Origin: Prorocentrum cordatum
Taxonomy: Eukaryota; Sar; Dinophyceae; Prorocentrales; Prorocentraceae
NCBI GenBank assembly: GCA_963575745.1
Contig: CAUYUJ010000348.1
Location: forward strand, 336,710 to 379,209
Length of the DNA stretch: 42,500 bases
Reading direction: 5' to 3'
The notes below the pieces were generated by a model. It saw only the letters and a list, made by a program, of their open reading frames with translations. It ran no database searches and was not told where the DNA came from. The translations under genes were made by a program, and so were the position numbers. Positions 6,861-15,856 of this stretch are shown here, piece after piece. The number at the start of each line of letters is the position of its first letter. Position 1 is the stretch's first letter.

Positions 6861-9770
6861 ATGTCCAATTGCTCCCCGATGGCTGGGGCTGCTTCGTGCG
6901 ATCGTCAGCGCGATCCACTGCGGGACCTCCCGACGCCGCCCTACGCGGCGATGGCGGGGAGAGATCCCCACTTGACGGAGAGGGAACGCAGGGTGACGTG
7001 GCGGAGGCTGGCCAGGGCGACGGCGGCGATAAGGTCTTTGGCTCGAGGGCACTGCAAGGTAGTGGAGGAGCTGAGGGGCGACTATCCGCCATCCGCCTGG
7101 GCGAGCGCGACGCCGACGCAGAGGACGATCATCAACGAGCTCTGGTCGAAGTTGGTGCTGAGAGCCGACTGGGGGAGCATCAGCGATGGCAGGGCGGTTC
7201 TCGGCCGCCTGGGCGCGGGAAGAATGATGGACTATGGCGGTGTCGGGCGGACGGCACGGACAACTGGACGAGTGAAGAAGGGGGACCTGTGCGACCTCTT
7301 GGCGGAGCAGGTGTCGGTCCCTCGACGGGGCGTCAGGGGCCTACCCATATCGAAGCTGTCGGCGGCCGCGACCCCCTACCTGGAGAACGTGGCGGGGCTC
7401 ATGCTGAGGACGGACGACGAGATCGACTGGGTCAAGTATCGGGGGATGACGAGCTACTGCGACCCAGGGTGGAGGAACAAGAAGAACCGTCTGGAGCTGA
7501 GCCTACGCATGTGGGAGGGGGGAATGTTGTCGTACGTCGACCACATCGAGGAGAGGGTGGGCGTGTTCACGGTGGTGAAGAACCTGAGTCAGGACGGCGA
7601 GGGCCGAGTGGAGTCATCGCGGCTCGTCTGGGACTGCCGGCGTCTCAACTTGAGGTTTCGGAGGCCGCCGTGGACGGGACTGGGGTCACCGAGTGCGCTG
7701 AGTTCTCTGGATTTGTCTCCCGACGTGCTGGGTACGAAGGAGCTCTTCTCGTTCGCGGGGGACATTCCAGATTGGTTTTACAGGCTGAGATGGAACAGCA
7801 AGTTGGCGGAGTTTTGTGTGCTGGAGGACGTCTCCCCGAGGGAACTGTGGAGGTATTCCTGCGAAGTGGGGAGGCCGATAGAGGAGCCCTTGGGGACGAG
7901 CGTGGGCGTTGGAGCCATCGCACCCGTGATGGGTCATTCCTGGGCTGTCTTCTTGGCCCACTCCTGCCTCACCGAGTGCCTCAGGGACGTGCAGGGCTAC
8001 GAGGTGGCGGAGCTGGCGTATGGGCGCCCGACCCCCTCCTTCGAGAAGGCCTCGCTGATCCTGATGCTCTACATCGACGACTACATCGGTTTCAGGATCC
8101 TGGACGCGAAGGACAGCGACATCCAGATAGACAAGGACATCGTCAAGGGCTCTCTCGAGGCGAAGGGCCTGCAGGTTCACAAGGAGGACTGGGGGCCTGG
8201 GATGGCGAGGGGGTTGGGCCTGACTATCCGAGGACGGCCATACACCGTGATGATACAGCCCGAGAAGATGAAGGAGCTGGTCCTGGCGACGGAGGCCATC
8301 GTGATAGCTGGGAGCACCACACCATCGCGTCTGTCGTCTTTGCTGGGGATGTGGACCTGGTGTCTTATGATCTCTCGGTCTGGCTTCGCGATCCTCAGCG
8401 CGATCTACTCGTGGGTGCAGGAGCACATGGGGAACGAGTGGGACGTGAAGCTGAGGCTCCCCCAGGACGTCGTGTCCGAGCTGATGGCGCTGGCGAGCCT
8501 CTCGGTTTACTTTACCTCCAACCTCGAGGCCGACTGGTACCCCAAGGTGTTCATGACGGACGCCTCCGAGGAGGGGTACGGGATCGTGCAGACCGAGGCC
8601 GCTTCGAGCGAGTGCCGCGCGGAGATGGGCAAGGGGAACCACCAGGTCTGGGAGATGAGGACCGAGGAGGTCTTTGGCGAGATAGAGCAGGAGGTCGAGA
8701 TGGCTGGCCAGGAGGACGACGGGGTCATCCACCCCCCAGCGGGGATACCAGGCTTCCTCGAGCTCTACTCGGGCGTCGAGGCGCTGACGGACGACCTGAG
8801 GACGATCGAGGGCATCTGGTGCGAGGCCTCCGAGATCCTGCGCGGCCCGAACTACGACCTGATGATCCCGAGCGAGCTCGAGCGGCTCTTCGGACGGATC
8901 AGGAGGCGTTGGTGGTGGCTGGCGCACCTGCAGCCGGGCAAGGATGCCATCGCACAGCACATGGCGCTGGAGGTGGCCAAGCTGATGCGCAGGGAAGGCC
9001 TCATCTTCACGGCGATCCTGCGGCACAGACGATTTATCGACGAGGTCTGGTCCGACTTTTTGGGGCTGGACGGGGTCTACGGCTACACCTGCGGCGACGC
9101 GTTGTCGGGGATGCTGCTGGTGACCAACGACAAGCGGTTCTCGAGGCTGCACAGTGTGGAGGGACCTGGGACCTGGTCAGGCACGGGGGAGACGGACTTC
9201 AGCTACGGCACTGCCTGGCGGATGTTGTACGGCGAGACCGTGGCGGAGATCTTGCCCGATTGGTGCAGAGTCTCGACGGGGGCCCAGGCGAAGATCGAGG
9301 AGGGGCAGCTGAAGATCGTGCGGGCAAGGGGTCAGGCCCTACCCGCTTCTGCCTCATGGACGAGGGTTTCGAGGTGGGCCCTGCTGTTTCAGGGGAAGTG
9401 GGCCAAGGAGGAGCACAACAACATCCTCGAGCTGCGCACGATCGTTGCCTTGCTTCGTCACCTTTCCCGATCGAGGCCCTGCTGGGGCATGAGGGTACTG
9501 GTGTTTTCGGACTCCCTGGTATCCATGGGAGTGCTGGCCAAAGGACGGTCATCAGCGGCTGGCTTACTGCATCTGGCAAGGCAAGCGGCAGCAGTGGTGC
9601 TGGTGTGTGGCATCAAGCTGTGTACGAGATGGGTTGCATCGGAGGACAACGTGGCCGACGGACCGAGTCGTGGACTGGGGATCGGAGCGGCGGAGGCGAC
9701 GAAGGAGGAGCACAAGTGGCGACACACCCCGAAGGCTGTGAGGATGATGCTGGGGAGGCCCTCGACGTGA
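6861..9770 (+). CDS. Element 1 ORF2: reverse transcriptase, RNase H and a decayed C5-methyltransferase-like insert
   Basis: This is the replication enzyme of the element. The first ATG is at 6861 (another at 6879); the frame is open from 6777. Numbered from the GTG at 6852, a conserved N-terminal region starts at RDPLR (20-24). The RT palm has FAGDIPDWFYRL (first Asp, 304) and YIDD (407-410). RNase H has the first Asp in MTDASEEG (570), Glu in HNNILELR (860), Asp in FSDSLVS (887) and Asp in NVADGPSR (936). Between 570 and 860 lies an insert of about 220 residues beginning GFLELYSG (635-642), homologous to the methyltransferase-like domain of element 2. It lacks the PPCS loop (about 27 residues missing after residue 692) and the ENP motif. 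The frame ends TGA, overlapping the ORF3 ATG. Confidence 0.9.
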   Translation: MSNCSPMAGAASCDRQRDPLRDLPTPPYAAMAGRDPHLTERERRVTWRRLARATAAIRSLARGHCKVVEELRGDYPPSAWASATPTQRTIINELWSKLVLRADWGSISDGRAVLGRLGAGRMMDYGGVGRTARTTGRVKKGDLCDLLAEQVSVPRRGVRGLPISKLSAAATPYLENVAGLMLRTDDEIDWVKYRGMTSYCDPGWRNKKNRLELSLRMWEGGMLSYVDHIEERVGVFTVVKNLSQDGEGRVESSRLVWDCRRLNLRFRRPPWTGLGSPSALSSLDLSPDVLGTKELFSFAGDIPDWFYRLRWNSKLAEFCVLEDVSPRELWRYSCEVGRPIEEPLGTSVGVGAIAPVMGHSWAVFLAHSCLTECLRDVQGYEVAELAYGRPTPSFEKASLILMLYIDDYIGFRILDAKDSDIQIDKDIVKGSLEAKGLQVHKEDWGPGMARGLGLTIRGRPYTVMIQPEKMKELVLATEAIVIAGSTTPSRLSSLLGMWTWCLMISRSGFAILSAIYSWVQEHMGNEWDVKLRLPQDVVSELMALASLSVYFTSNLEADWYPKVFMTDASEEGYGIVQTEAASSECRAEMGKGNHQVWEMRTEEVFGEIEQEVEMAGQEDDGVIHPPAGIPGFLELYSGVEALTDDLRTIEGIWCEASEILRGPNYDLMIPSELERLFGRIRRRWWWLAHLQPGKDAIAQHMALEVAKLMRREGLIFTAILRHRRFIDEVWSDFLGLDGVYGYTCGDALSGMLLVTNDKRFSRLHSVEGPGTWSGTGETDFSYGTAWRMLYGETVAEILPDWCRVSTGAQAKIEEGQLKIVRARGQALPASASWTRVSRWALLFQGKWAKEEHNNILELRTIVALLRHLSRSRPCWGMRVLVFSDSLVSMGVLAKGRSSAAGLLHLARQAAAVVLVCGIKLCTRWVASEDNVADGPSRGLGIGAAEATKEEHKWRHTPKAVRMMLGRPST

Positions 9771-11068
9771 TGATTTATCGGATGGAGCTGGCCGAGACGC
9801 GAGAGGGGCCCGAGGAGTGGGCCTTCGGGCCCTGGCCCCCGCGGAGTGGTTCGACGAGATCACGGCCAGCTCACCTCTTCCTGATCATCTTGGGCCTCGT
9901 GCACACCGTCGGAGCTGTTCGGTCGACATCGAGACCGCCGCCCTTGAAGACCAGGGGGGCCCTGGCCTGGGCGAGCGCGGCCACCGACACGTTGGAGTTC
10001 AACAACAGGCTGGCGATCCACGCGGTCGACGACAAGACGAACGTGGTGTACGAGAAGGCTGTCAGGGACTTCCTCATCGACACCAAGAGGCTGGGCGTTC
10101 CGTTCGAGACGATGCACCAGCGTGACAAGGCCCTGGCATCATACCTCTCGGACCTCTGCTACGTACGTGGATTGGGTTATGCGAGTGGGAGTTTGGCTTT
10201 CAATGGATTCATGCACATCTTCGAGGATCATCGTAACCACCTGCCCCTGGCTGCGAGAGCTCTCAAAGCATGGGAAAGACAACAGCAGGGGCAGGAGGGG
10301 CAGCCCATCCCTATCGAGGGGGTCGCGCTGATAGTAGTGGATTTGTGTGAGCGCGGGCTGCCCCTCGAGGCCTGCGCGGTCATCGTGCAGCTGGACGGTT
10401 GGCTACGTGAGCAGGACTGGGCCGGCCTCCGCAGACGGGACGTGAGCATGGACAAGACGGGGCGCATGGCCTTGCTCCTGGGGGACCGCGCCAGGGGCGA
10501 GAAGGTCAAGACGGGGTCGGGCCAGGGCGTCGAGCTGACGACGGAGCTCGGCAAGCAGATCATGAAGGTCCTGATCTCCGACCTCGCCCCCGACGACTGC
10601 GTCTTCCCCATCACTCCCGACAAGTACAGGCGCGAGTGGAACCGCTCCCTCGTCAGGCTCGGGCTCGAGGAGTTCGGGCCCCCGCATGGCCTCAGGCATG
10701 CGGGAGCCGCACATTTTGTGGCGGCAGGGGGAGACCTCGAGGTGGCACGGAGAAGGGGGCGCTGGAACACCGCCAGCGCCCTCCAGAGGTATACCAAGTC
10801 GTTCATCCTCATTGCGAGGCGCAGCATCATGACTGACGCCAAGCTACGAGACGGCGAGGAGTTCTGGCGGGCCCCAGGCGTGTTCATGGCACAGGCGCTG
10901 GGGAAGTCCAGGGTGGCGGACAAGCCACTCACTGCTCGTCTGATAAGGATGCTGAAGGGGCTGCCGCAGGGTGCCTCGCTGCCGCTCGGCTCCTCAGAGG
11001 TGCCGCGCCCAGAGGTGGCGAGGCCCAGGTCGGGCCTCAAGGCGCAAATTAGAAGGCGCAGCACGTAG
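9770..11068 (+). CDS. Element 1 ORF3: tyrosine recombinase
   Basis: This 432-residue protein starts at an ATG that shares one base with the ORF2 stop (TGATG), in the -1 frame relative to ORF2. A hydrophobic stretch lies at 36-50, then PPPLKTRGALAW. The catalytic domain shows Arg in GWLREQDW (213), H-x-x-R in PPHGLRH (306-309), RRGRW (328-332) and the likely nucleophile Tyr 341 in ALQRYTK. Tyrosine recombinases integrate DNA through a covalent 3'-phosphotyrosine link. In YR retrotransposons this enzyme replaces the DDE integrase, which fits the clean insertion without target duplication. The C-terminal tail is basic. ORF3 is probably made by termination-reinitiation or frameshifting from the ORF2 message (inference). 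Confidence 0.9.
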   Translation: MIYRMELAETREGPEEWAFGPWPPRSGSTRSRPAHLFLIILGLVHTVGAVRSTSRPPPLKTRGALAWASAATDTLEFNNRLAIHAVDDKTNVVYEKAVRDFLIDTKRLGVPFETMHQRDKALASYLSDLCYVRGLGYASGSLAFNGFMHIFEDHRNHLPLAARALKAWERQQQGQEGQPIPIEGVALIVVDLCERGLPLEACAVIVQLDGWLREQDWAGLRRRDVSMDKTGRMALLLGDRARGEKVKTGSGQGVELTTELGKQIMKVLISDLAPDDCVFPITPDKYRREWNRSLVRLGLEEFGPPHGLRHAGAAHFVAAGGDLEVARRRGRWNTASALQRYTKSFILIARRSIMTDAKLRDGEEFWRAPGVFMAQALGKSRVADKPLTARLIRMLKGLPQGASLPLGSSEVPRPEVARPRSGLKAQIRRRST

Positions 11069-11256
11069 CCTCTTTTCTCCAATTAACATGAAGAATGATG
11101 TATTTTCGGGGATCCCAAATGATGTGCCTAAGCTGGGGGGGTCAGGACTAGTCACCTACTCCTTCGCCCCTCCCTCCCGCCCTCCCTGGTGTGCTACGTC
11201 CTGCGCTGTGCAATCTAGATAGGGCCTGCGGCCAGAAGGGGCTGGTTGGCCTGTGT
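11069..11256 (+). other. Element 1 spacer between ORF3 and B1
   Basis: This 188-bp non-coding stretch has an AATTAACATGAAGAATGATG segment and a CCCTCCCTCCCGCCCTCCC run. No repeat partner was found in the window. Confidence 0.6.
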
Positions 11257-11549
11257 GGGGTCTTCCGCACGTGATCTGTTTTTGTTGGCCTCGAGGGCCC
11301 CTTGGAGTGCCAGGTCAGGTACCGACTTTCTGGGGCCCTCGGGGCCCGCCTGCAGGTCCCGAGCGGGATCGATCGAACAAATGTTGGGGGCTGGACGCCC
11401 CACGCTCGCCCGTGTCTGGTTTCTCCTCGTGTCCCGCTGCTGGGTCGGATATTCGCTGTATTCCTTTGATTGACGCCTGACGGCGCCGTGGGAGCCGCCT
11501 GCCCCCCTTCAGCTCTGGCACGTGGGATCCTAGGACAGCATAGTTTAAA
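11257..11549 (+). repeat. Element 1 repeat B1
   Basis: It is repeated at 11675-11963. It starts GGGGTCTTCCGCACGTGATC and ends CAGCATAGTTTAAA. It differs from B2 by four extra bases (TGAC) at about 11471. Confidence 0.92.
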
Positions 11550-11649
11550 TAAATGTTATTATAACGCTCTTTTATACTGCTTGTTCCCCTCCCCTCGTGC
11601 CGTCCTCTTCTGTGTCTTCTCTCGGCTTTGCCGTCCTCAAGATTTCGGC
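11550..11649 (+). repeat. Element 1 repeat A2
   Basis: It is an identical copy of A1, directly abutting the end of B1. Identity stops after GATTTCGGC. Confidence 0.92.
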
Positions 11650-11674
11650 CCCGCCCTCCCTCCTCTCGAGGGGA

Positions 11675-11963
11675 GGGGTCTTCCGCACGTGATCTGTTTT
11701 TGTTGGCCTCGAGGGCCCCTTGGAGTGCCAGGTCAGGTACCGACTTTCTGGGGCCCTCGGGGCCCGCCTGCAGGTCCCGAGCGGGATCGATCGAACAAAT
11801 GTTGGGGGCTGGACGCCCCACGCTCGCCCGTGTCTGGTTTCTCCTCGTGTCCCGCTGCTGGGTCGGATATTCGCTGTATTCCTTTGATGCCTGACGGCGC
11901 CGTGGGAGCCGCCTGCCCCCCTTCAGCTCTGGCACGTGGGATCCTAGGACAGCATAGTTTAAA
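11675..11963 (+). repeat. Element 1 repeat B2 (3' terminus)
   Basis: It is a copy of B1 and ends GTTTAAA immediately before the resumed host repeat CGAGGCAGTTTTGAAGCCCC. A 25-bp CT/GA-rich linker (11650-11674) separates it from A2. Confidence 0.92.
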
Positions 11964-12640
11964 CGAGGCAGTTTTGAAGCCCCGTGGGACCTCTTGGGGA
12001 CATCTTTTGGGCTCCTGGGAGCCTCTTGGGCCTCTCTGGGCCCGTCTATCGCACCCCTTGGGCTGTCTTGGGGCCCCCTAGGGCCTTCTTGGGCGGTCCT
12101 CGGGCCGTCTTGGAGCCGTCTTGGGCCGCTCTTCGGGCCATCTTGGGGTCCCGTTGGCCTATCTTGGGCGCCTCTGGGGCCGTCCTGGGGCCGCCTTGGA
12201 CCGTCTTGGGGCCCTCTTATACCGTCTTGGGGTCCTCTTGGGAACCTATTCGACCGTCTTGGAGCGGTCTTGGATGCCTCTGGGGGGGTTTCAGAGCGTC
12301 GGGAAGCCGAAAAAGCGAGGAAGCAAAACACCACGCAAAAACACATGAAAACCAACGATTTTGGCCTCTCGGGGCTCTCTTGGGAGGCCTCTTGGGAGGC
12401 CTATTGGGCCGTCTTGGGGAGCTCTTGGGCCAATCTTGGGCATCTTGGCCGGATCATTGCGCGTCTCGGGGCCCTCTTGGGCCGCATTCGGGGCATCTTG
12501 AGCGGCTCGGAGCCGTCTCTGGGCCGTCGGGGCGGCCTCCGGAGCGTCTCGGAGGTGTCCTGGGGCCGCCGGGGCGCCGAGAGCCCCCAGGCTCTTCCCG
12601 ACCCTTCCCGCACGCACGTGCTCCTGCAATGTAGTAGCGA
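11964..12640. repeat. Module gamma (right half of the site split by element 1)
   Basis: It continues the header GAGGCAGTTTTGAAGCCCCG into a degenerate tract that closely matches 26095-26460 and 36601-37000. An A-rich island lies at 12295-12370 (GAAAACCAACGATTTTGG). It ends in the GCACGCACGTGCTCCTGC border. Confidence 0.85.
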
Positions 12641-12720
12641 CTACGTAGTGACGAACCTGTGGATGAAATCCACAGTGTGCTGAACCTGGGACTCGCACAC
12701 CGTGGGTGAACAACTCGTCG
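12600..12720 (-). pseudogene. PPR-like border with variant hairpin
   Basis: The - strand reads YYIAGARACGKG, a degenerate PPR start. Next to it on the + strand is GTGGAT-GAA-ATCCAC (12659-12673), a stem-preserving variant of the usual border hairpin. The following sequence (GTGCTGAACCTGGGACTCGC) is paralogous to 37871-37940. Confidence 0.5.
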
Positions 12721-13510
12721 AAGTGGAACAGCGCGAGCGTCCCTGGCGCCGTGTCGGGGGCGTGTTGGGCCCTCCTGTGAGCCTTTCTGGGTCGGCTTGA
12801 AGGCCTCTTGCGGTTTTTGGGCGCCTCTGGGGCCGTTCCCAGCCTGTCCCCCAGAGCCTCCTTTTGGGGGCACCCAGGAAAACTTGTTGTGCGTGCGTGC
12901 TGTGTGGTTGCTGTCAGAAACCTCCCGTGAGCGGACGTAGGGGTCCCCCGACGGATGGTTTGGGGCTTCCGGGAAGCCGTCTCGGGGCGACGCGGGTGTC
13001 GTGGAGCCGTCGGCGAGTGCCCAGGGGCCTTCTGGGGCCGTCGGAGGGCGTGCTGGAAGCTCTCTGAGAGGCCGTCTTGGGCCGAGCTGGGGGCGAGGGA
13101 GCCCTGGGCGAGCGGCCCAGGGGCCTTCTGGAGGTGCCAGGGGCTCAGTGTGGGGTACGGGGCTCGGTGTGGGGCTTCCGGGGAGCCGTCTGGGGGCGAC
13201 GCGGGTGTCGTGGAGCCGTCGGCGTGCCGCCCAGGGACCTTCTGGGGCCGTCGGGGGGCGTGCTGCAGAGGCCGTACTGGGCCGAGCTTGGGGCGAGGGA
13301 GCCGCGGACGAGCGGCCCAGGGGCCTTCTGGAGGTGTCGGGGGCTCGGTGTGGTGTACGGGGCTCGGTTCGGGGCTTGCGGGGAGCCGTCTTCGGGCGAT
13401 AAGGGGGTCGCGGCTCTCTGGGAGGCCGTCTCGGGCCGAGCTGGGGGCGAGGGAACCCCTTCGGCGAGCGGCCCATGGGTCGGGGGCTCGGTGTGGGATA
13501 CACGGCTCTT
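12721..13510. repeat. Degenerate tract with a tandem repeat of about 210 bp (three units)
   Basis: The theme GGGGCTTCCGGGAAGCCGTC recurs near 12962, 13172 and 13373, each time followed by a CGACGCGGGTGTCG-like or diverged segment and TGGAGCCGTCGG or similar. Positions 12721-12950 are degenerate sequence without a clear unit. Long open frames occur in several frames at once and are not called. Confidence 0.7.
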
Positions 13511-14090
13511 GGGCTGTCTAATTACGGCCTTCTTGGGCCGTCTGGGGGTCCTCCTGGGGCCCCCTGGACCGTGCAGGGGCGATCTGGGAAGCCCCTAGGG
13601 CCATCCTGGGCCGTTGTAGGCCCGAAGTGGCGGGAACAGGAAAACCATCGAAACCTCCGGAAAACGCACACGTACTGCCACGCCATCCACGCGGTCCTCG
13701 GGGGCCGTCTCTGAAACCTTCTTGGGCAGTCATATGGCTCCGGTCGGGTCGGCTTCGGCGTCTGTGAGGCCGCTTTGGGGGGATCTGGGGGTCCCGGAGC
13801 CGTCGGCGAACGCTGCAGGGGCCTCCTGAGGCCGTCGAGGAGCGCCCTGGAGGCTCTCCGGGCGGCTCGCGGCTGTGGGCGGCCCGGGGCGCTGCCACTG
13901 CTTCTCGTACTCGCACGCGCTTCGCCCGGAATTGCAATACAGATGACGTTGGGCTCCAGCTTCGCTTGGGGCCTGTTGGGGACCGCTAGGAAGCATCTTG
14001 AGGCCTCCGTTGGGCCTCTTGAGGGCATCTTTGGGCCGTCTTGGACGCCTCTTGGGCCGTCTTGAGCCATTTAAGGTGTTCTTGGCAAGA
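13511..14090. repeat. Degenerate tract with an A-rich island and a PPR scrap
   Basis: An A-rich island lies at 13621-13690 (GGCGGGAACAGGAAAACCATC). On the - strand near 13955-13880, LEPNVI continues, after a frame change, as a degenerate SACEYEKQWQR, a broken PPR unit. I see nothing else supportable. Confidence 0.6.
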
Positions 14091-15360
14091 CGCTACACGA
14101 GATTACGCCGCGTGGGTGGACATGACAGAAGACTTCCTGGACGTCTGCCTGTGAGCAGGCTCTGTGCTTCCCGTGCGCGCCCGCCTGAACAGTGACTGTC
14201 ATGCTGCTTTTCCCTCGCGCCCCATAGGGGCCCGCCCTCGTGCGAGCGGGGTGACTTGACTTGACTCGAAGTGTTCTTGCGCGCCTCTGGGACTGCTTCG
14301 AGCCCGTCTTGGGCCGCTCTTCGGGCCCTCTTGGGCCGTCCTGGGCGCCTCGTGGGCTGTTCCGGGGCCGCCTCGGACCGTTCATCGGGCCCCATTGGAG
14401 GCCCTCTTGGGGCGTCTTAGGGCGACCTTGGGGGACACGAGGACAGCGAATCTGTGAAAATGGTGCGCTTCCCCGAACGATTGGGATGATTTTCGCTTCT
14501 GGGAGCCCTCTTGGACGTCTCCAGAAAGGGCTTGGAGGCCTCCTTTGGGCCTCTTGGGGGCCGCTTGGGCCGTCTGAAGCCATTTTAGGCTGTTTTTGGG
14601 CGCCTCTAGGGCTGTCTCGGGCTCGTCTTGGGCTGCTCTTCGAACTCTGTTGGGCTGTCCTGGGCGCCTCTTGAGCTATCATGGGGCCGCCTTGGACCGT
14701 TCTGGGGGCTCCCTGGAGGCCCTCTTGTGAACACGAGGAAAGCGAATATGTGGCAAGTGTGCGCTTTCCGGAAGGATTGGGACAATCCTTGCTTCTGGGA
14801 GCCCTCTTGGACGTCGCTCGGAAGGGTTTGGAGGCCTCCTTTGGGCCTCTTGGGGGCCTCTTGGGGCCGTCTTGGGCGCCTTTCTGGCCGTCTTAAGCTG
14901 TTTAGGCTGTTTTGGGGCGCCTCTAGGGCTGTCTCGGGCTCGTCTTGGGCTGCTCTTCGAACCCTTTTGCGCTGTCCTGGGCGCCTCTTGTGCTGTCGCG
15001 GGGCCGCCTTGGACCGTCCTGGGGTCCCCGGGAGGCCCTCATAGGACGTCCTCGGGCGATTTGGGGAGCATGTATGGCTGTCGTGGGCTGCGCGAACACG
15101 GGGAAATATATGAAATTTGTGCGTTGTCCCTGGTACTTGGGACGACTTTTGTTTCTGGGAGCCCTCTTGGACGTCTCTTGGAGGGGCTTGGAGTCCCCTT
15201 GGGCCGTCTGGAAGCACGCACGTCTGCACGTCCTGAAACTGTTTCGAGACATTTGGAGCGCACCTCGGTGCTCCCTGGAGGCGGTCTGACGCGCGCTGGA
15301 GCCGCCCGGAGGCGCGCCGGAGGCGCGCCAGGGCGCGCCCGGGGCGTGCCAGAGCCCTCG
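14091..15360. repeat. Three tandem units of about 290-340 bp with island hairpins
   Basis: A-rich islands at about 14440-14500, 14733-14800 and 15070-15160 punctuate repeated segments (GGCGCCTCTAGGGCTGTCTC near 14601 and 14919). The second island holds the perfect hairpin AAGGATT-GGGAC-AATCCTT (14772-14790). The third holds GTCCC...GGGAC. Positions 14091-14270 are non-degenerate and unassigned. Confidence 0.7.
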
Positions 15361-15367
15361 GGGGTCT

Positions 15368-15520
15368 TCTGACCCGGGTCAATCCAGACCCGGGTCAGTC
15401 AGGCCTGCAAGATCCTGCACCCAAACCCGGGTCAATGCGAAGGATCTTGCAGGATCCTGCAGGATCCTGCACCCAAACCCGGGTCAATGCGACCCTGGCG
15501 CTGCAGGATCCTGCAAGATC
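15368..15520. repeat. Palindrome-rich patch
   Basis: It contains the perfect 12-bp palindrome TGACCCGGGTCA (15370-15381), a second ACCCGGGT palindrome (15388-15395), overlapping TGCAGGATCCTGCA palindromes (15449-15471), and a 30-bp direct repeat GATCCTGCACCCAAACCCGG... at 15411-15440 and 15462-15491. It is unlike the flanking degenerate DNA. Confidence 0.8.
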
Positions 15521-15611
15521 GGCGCTCTGGCTGACCCCCGTCTGCACTGACCCCCGTCCCGAGGCTCCCGAAGCCCCGCCGAGCGGCACGCGCCGGCGCC
15601 GGCCAAATAGG

Positions 15612-15775
15612 AAAGATGTCGCTGGGCTCCAGTCGCACCTCCCACATGTCACTCAGCAGCGCCAGCGCCGGCTGCCAGTGCCCGCCCTTCTCGCACGCGC
15701 TGATCCCAGCGCTGTAGCTGACTAGGGCAGACCTGTGGACTCCGTCCACGACATCAGCTCGACGTGGCGAGGGGT
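15612..15775 (-). pseudogene. PPR unit fragment
   Basis: The - strand reads DVVDGVHRSALVSYSAGISACEKG and then HWQPALALLSDMWEVRLEPSDI, one almost complete 35-residue PPR unit (A-C at helix A, AL-LL--M at helix B, P near the end). The border hairpin GTGGAC-TCC-GTCCAC lies at 15735-15749. Neighbouring units needed for a working PPR protein are missing, so this is a fragment or an isolated exon. Confidence 0.65.
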
Positions 15776-15856
15776 CTCTGGGCAAGCGCGGGGGGGTGCG
15801 GCTGCAGGGCCGAAAGGCAATCATGATGGCGTCGGGCTCCAGCTTGGCTTTCCATT

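Larger units (their letters stand above)
4532..11963 (+). mobile_element. YR retrotransposon, element 1 (PAT/Ngaro-like split direct repeats)
   Basis: The order is A1, ORF1, ORF2 (RT-RNase H), ORF3 (tyrosine recombinase), B1, A2, B2. A1 and A2 are identical over 100 bp. B1 and B2 differ only by a 4-bp indel where I compared them. B1 abuts A2 directly (TTTAAA then TAAATG). Known YR retrotransposons of this layout are thought to rebuild their ends through a circular intermediate and to integrate with the recombinase rather than a DDE integrase. The left flank ends CTCGCTT and the right flank begins CGAGGCAG. Uninterrupted copies elsewhere read CTCGCTTCGAAGCAG, so there is no target duplication and no loss. 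All three ORFs are open, but the methyltransferase-like domain is degraded. Confidence 0.92.

Noticed and set aside
6692-11068. A 1458-codon frame open through the ORF2 region in the ORF1/ORF3 frame, with a similar 1455-codon frame in element 2 (33066-28699)
   Set aside because: Only the last 430 or so codons (ORF3) and, in element 2, the first 110 or so codons (start of ORF2) match recognisable protein. The middle has no similarity between the two elements and is a low-stop shadow of GC-rich ORF2.
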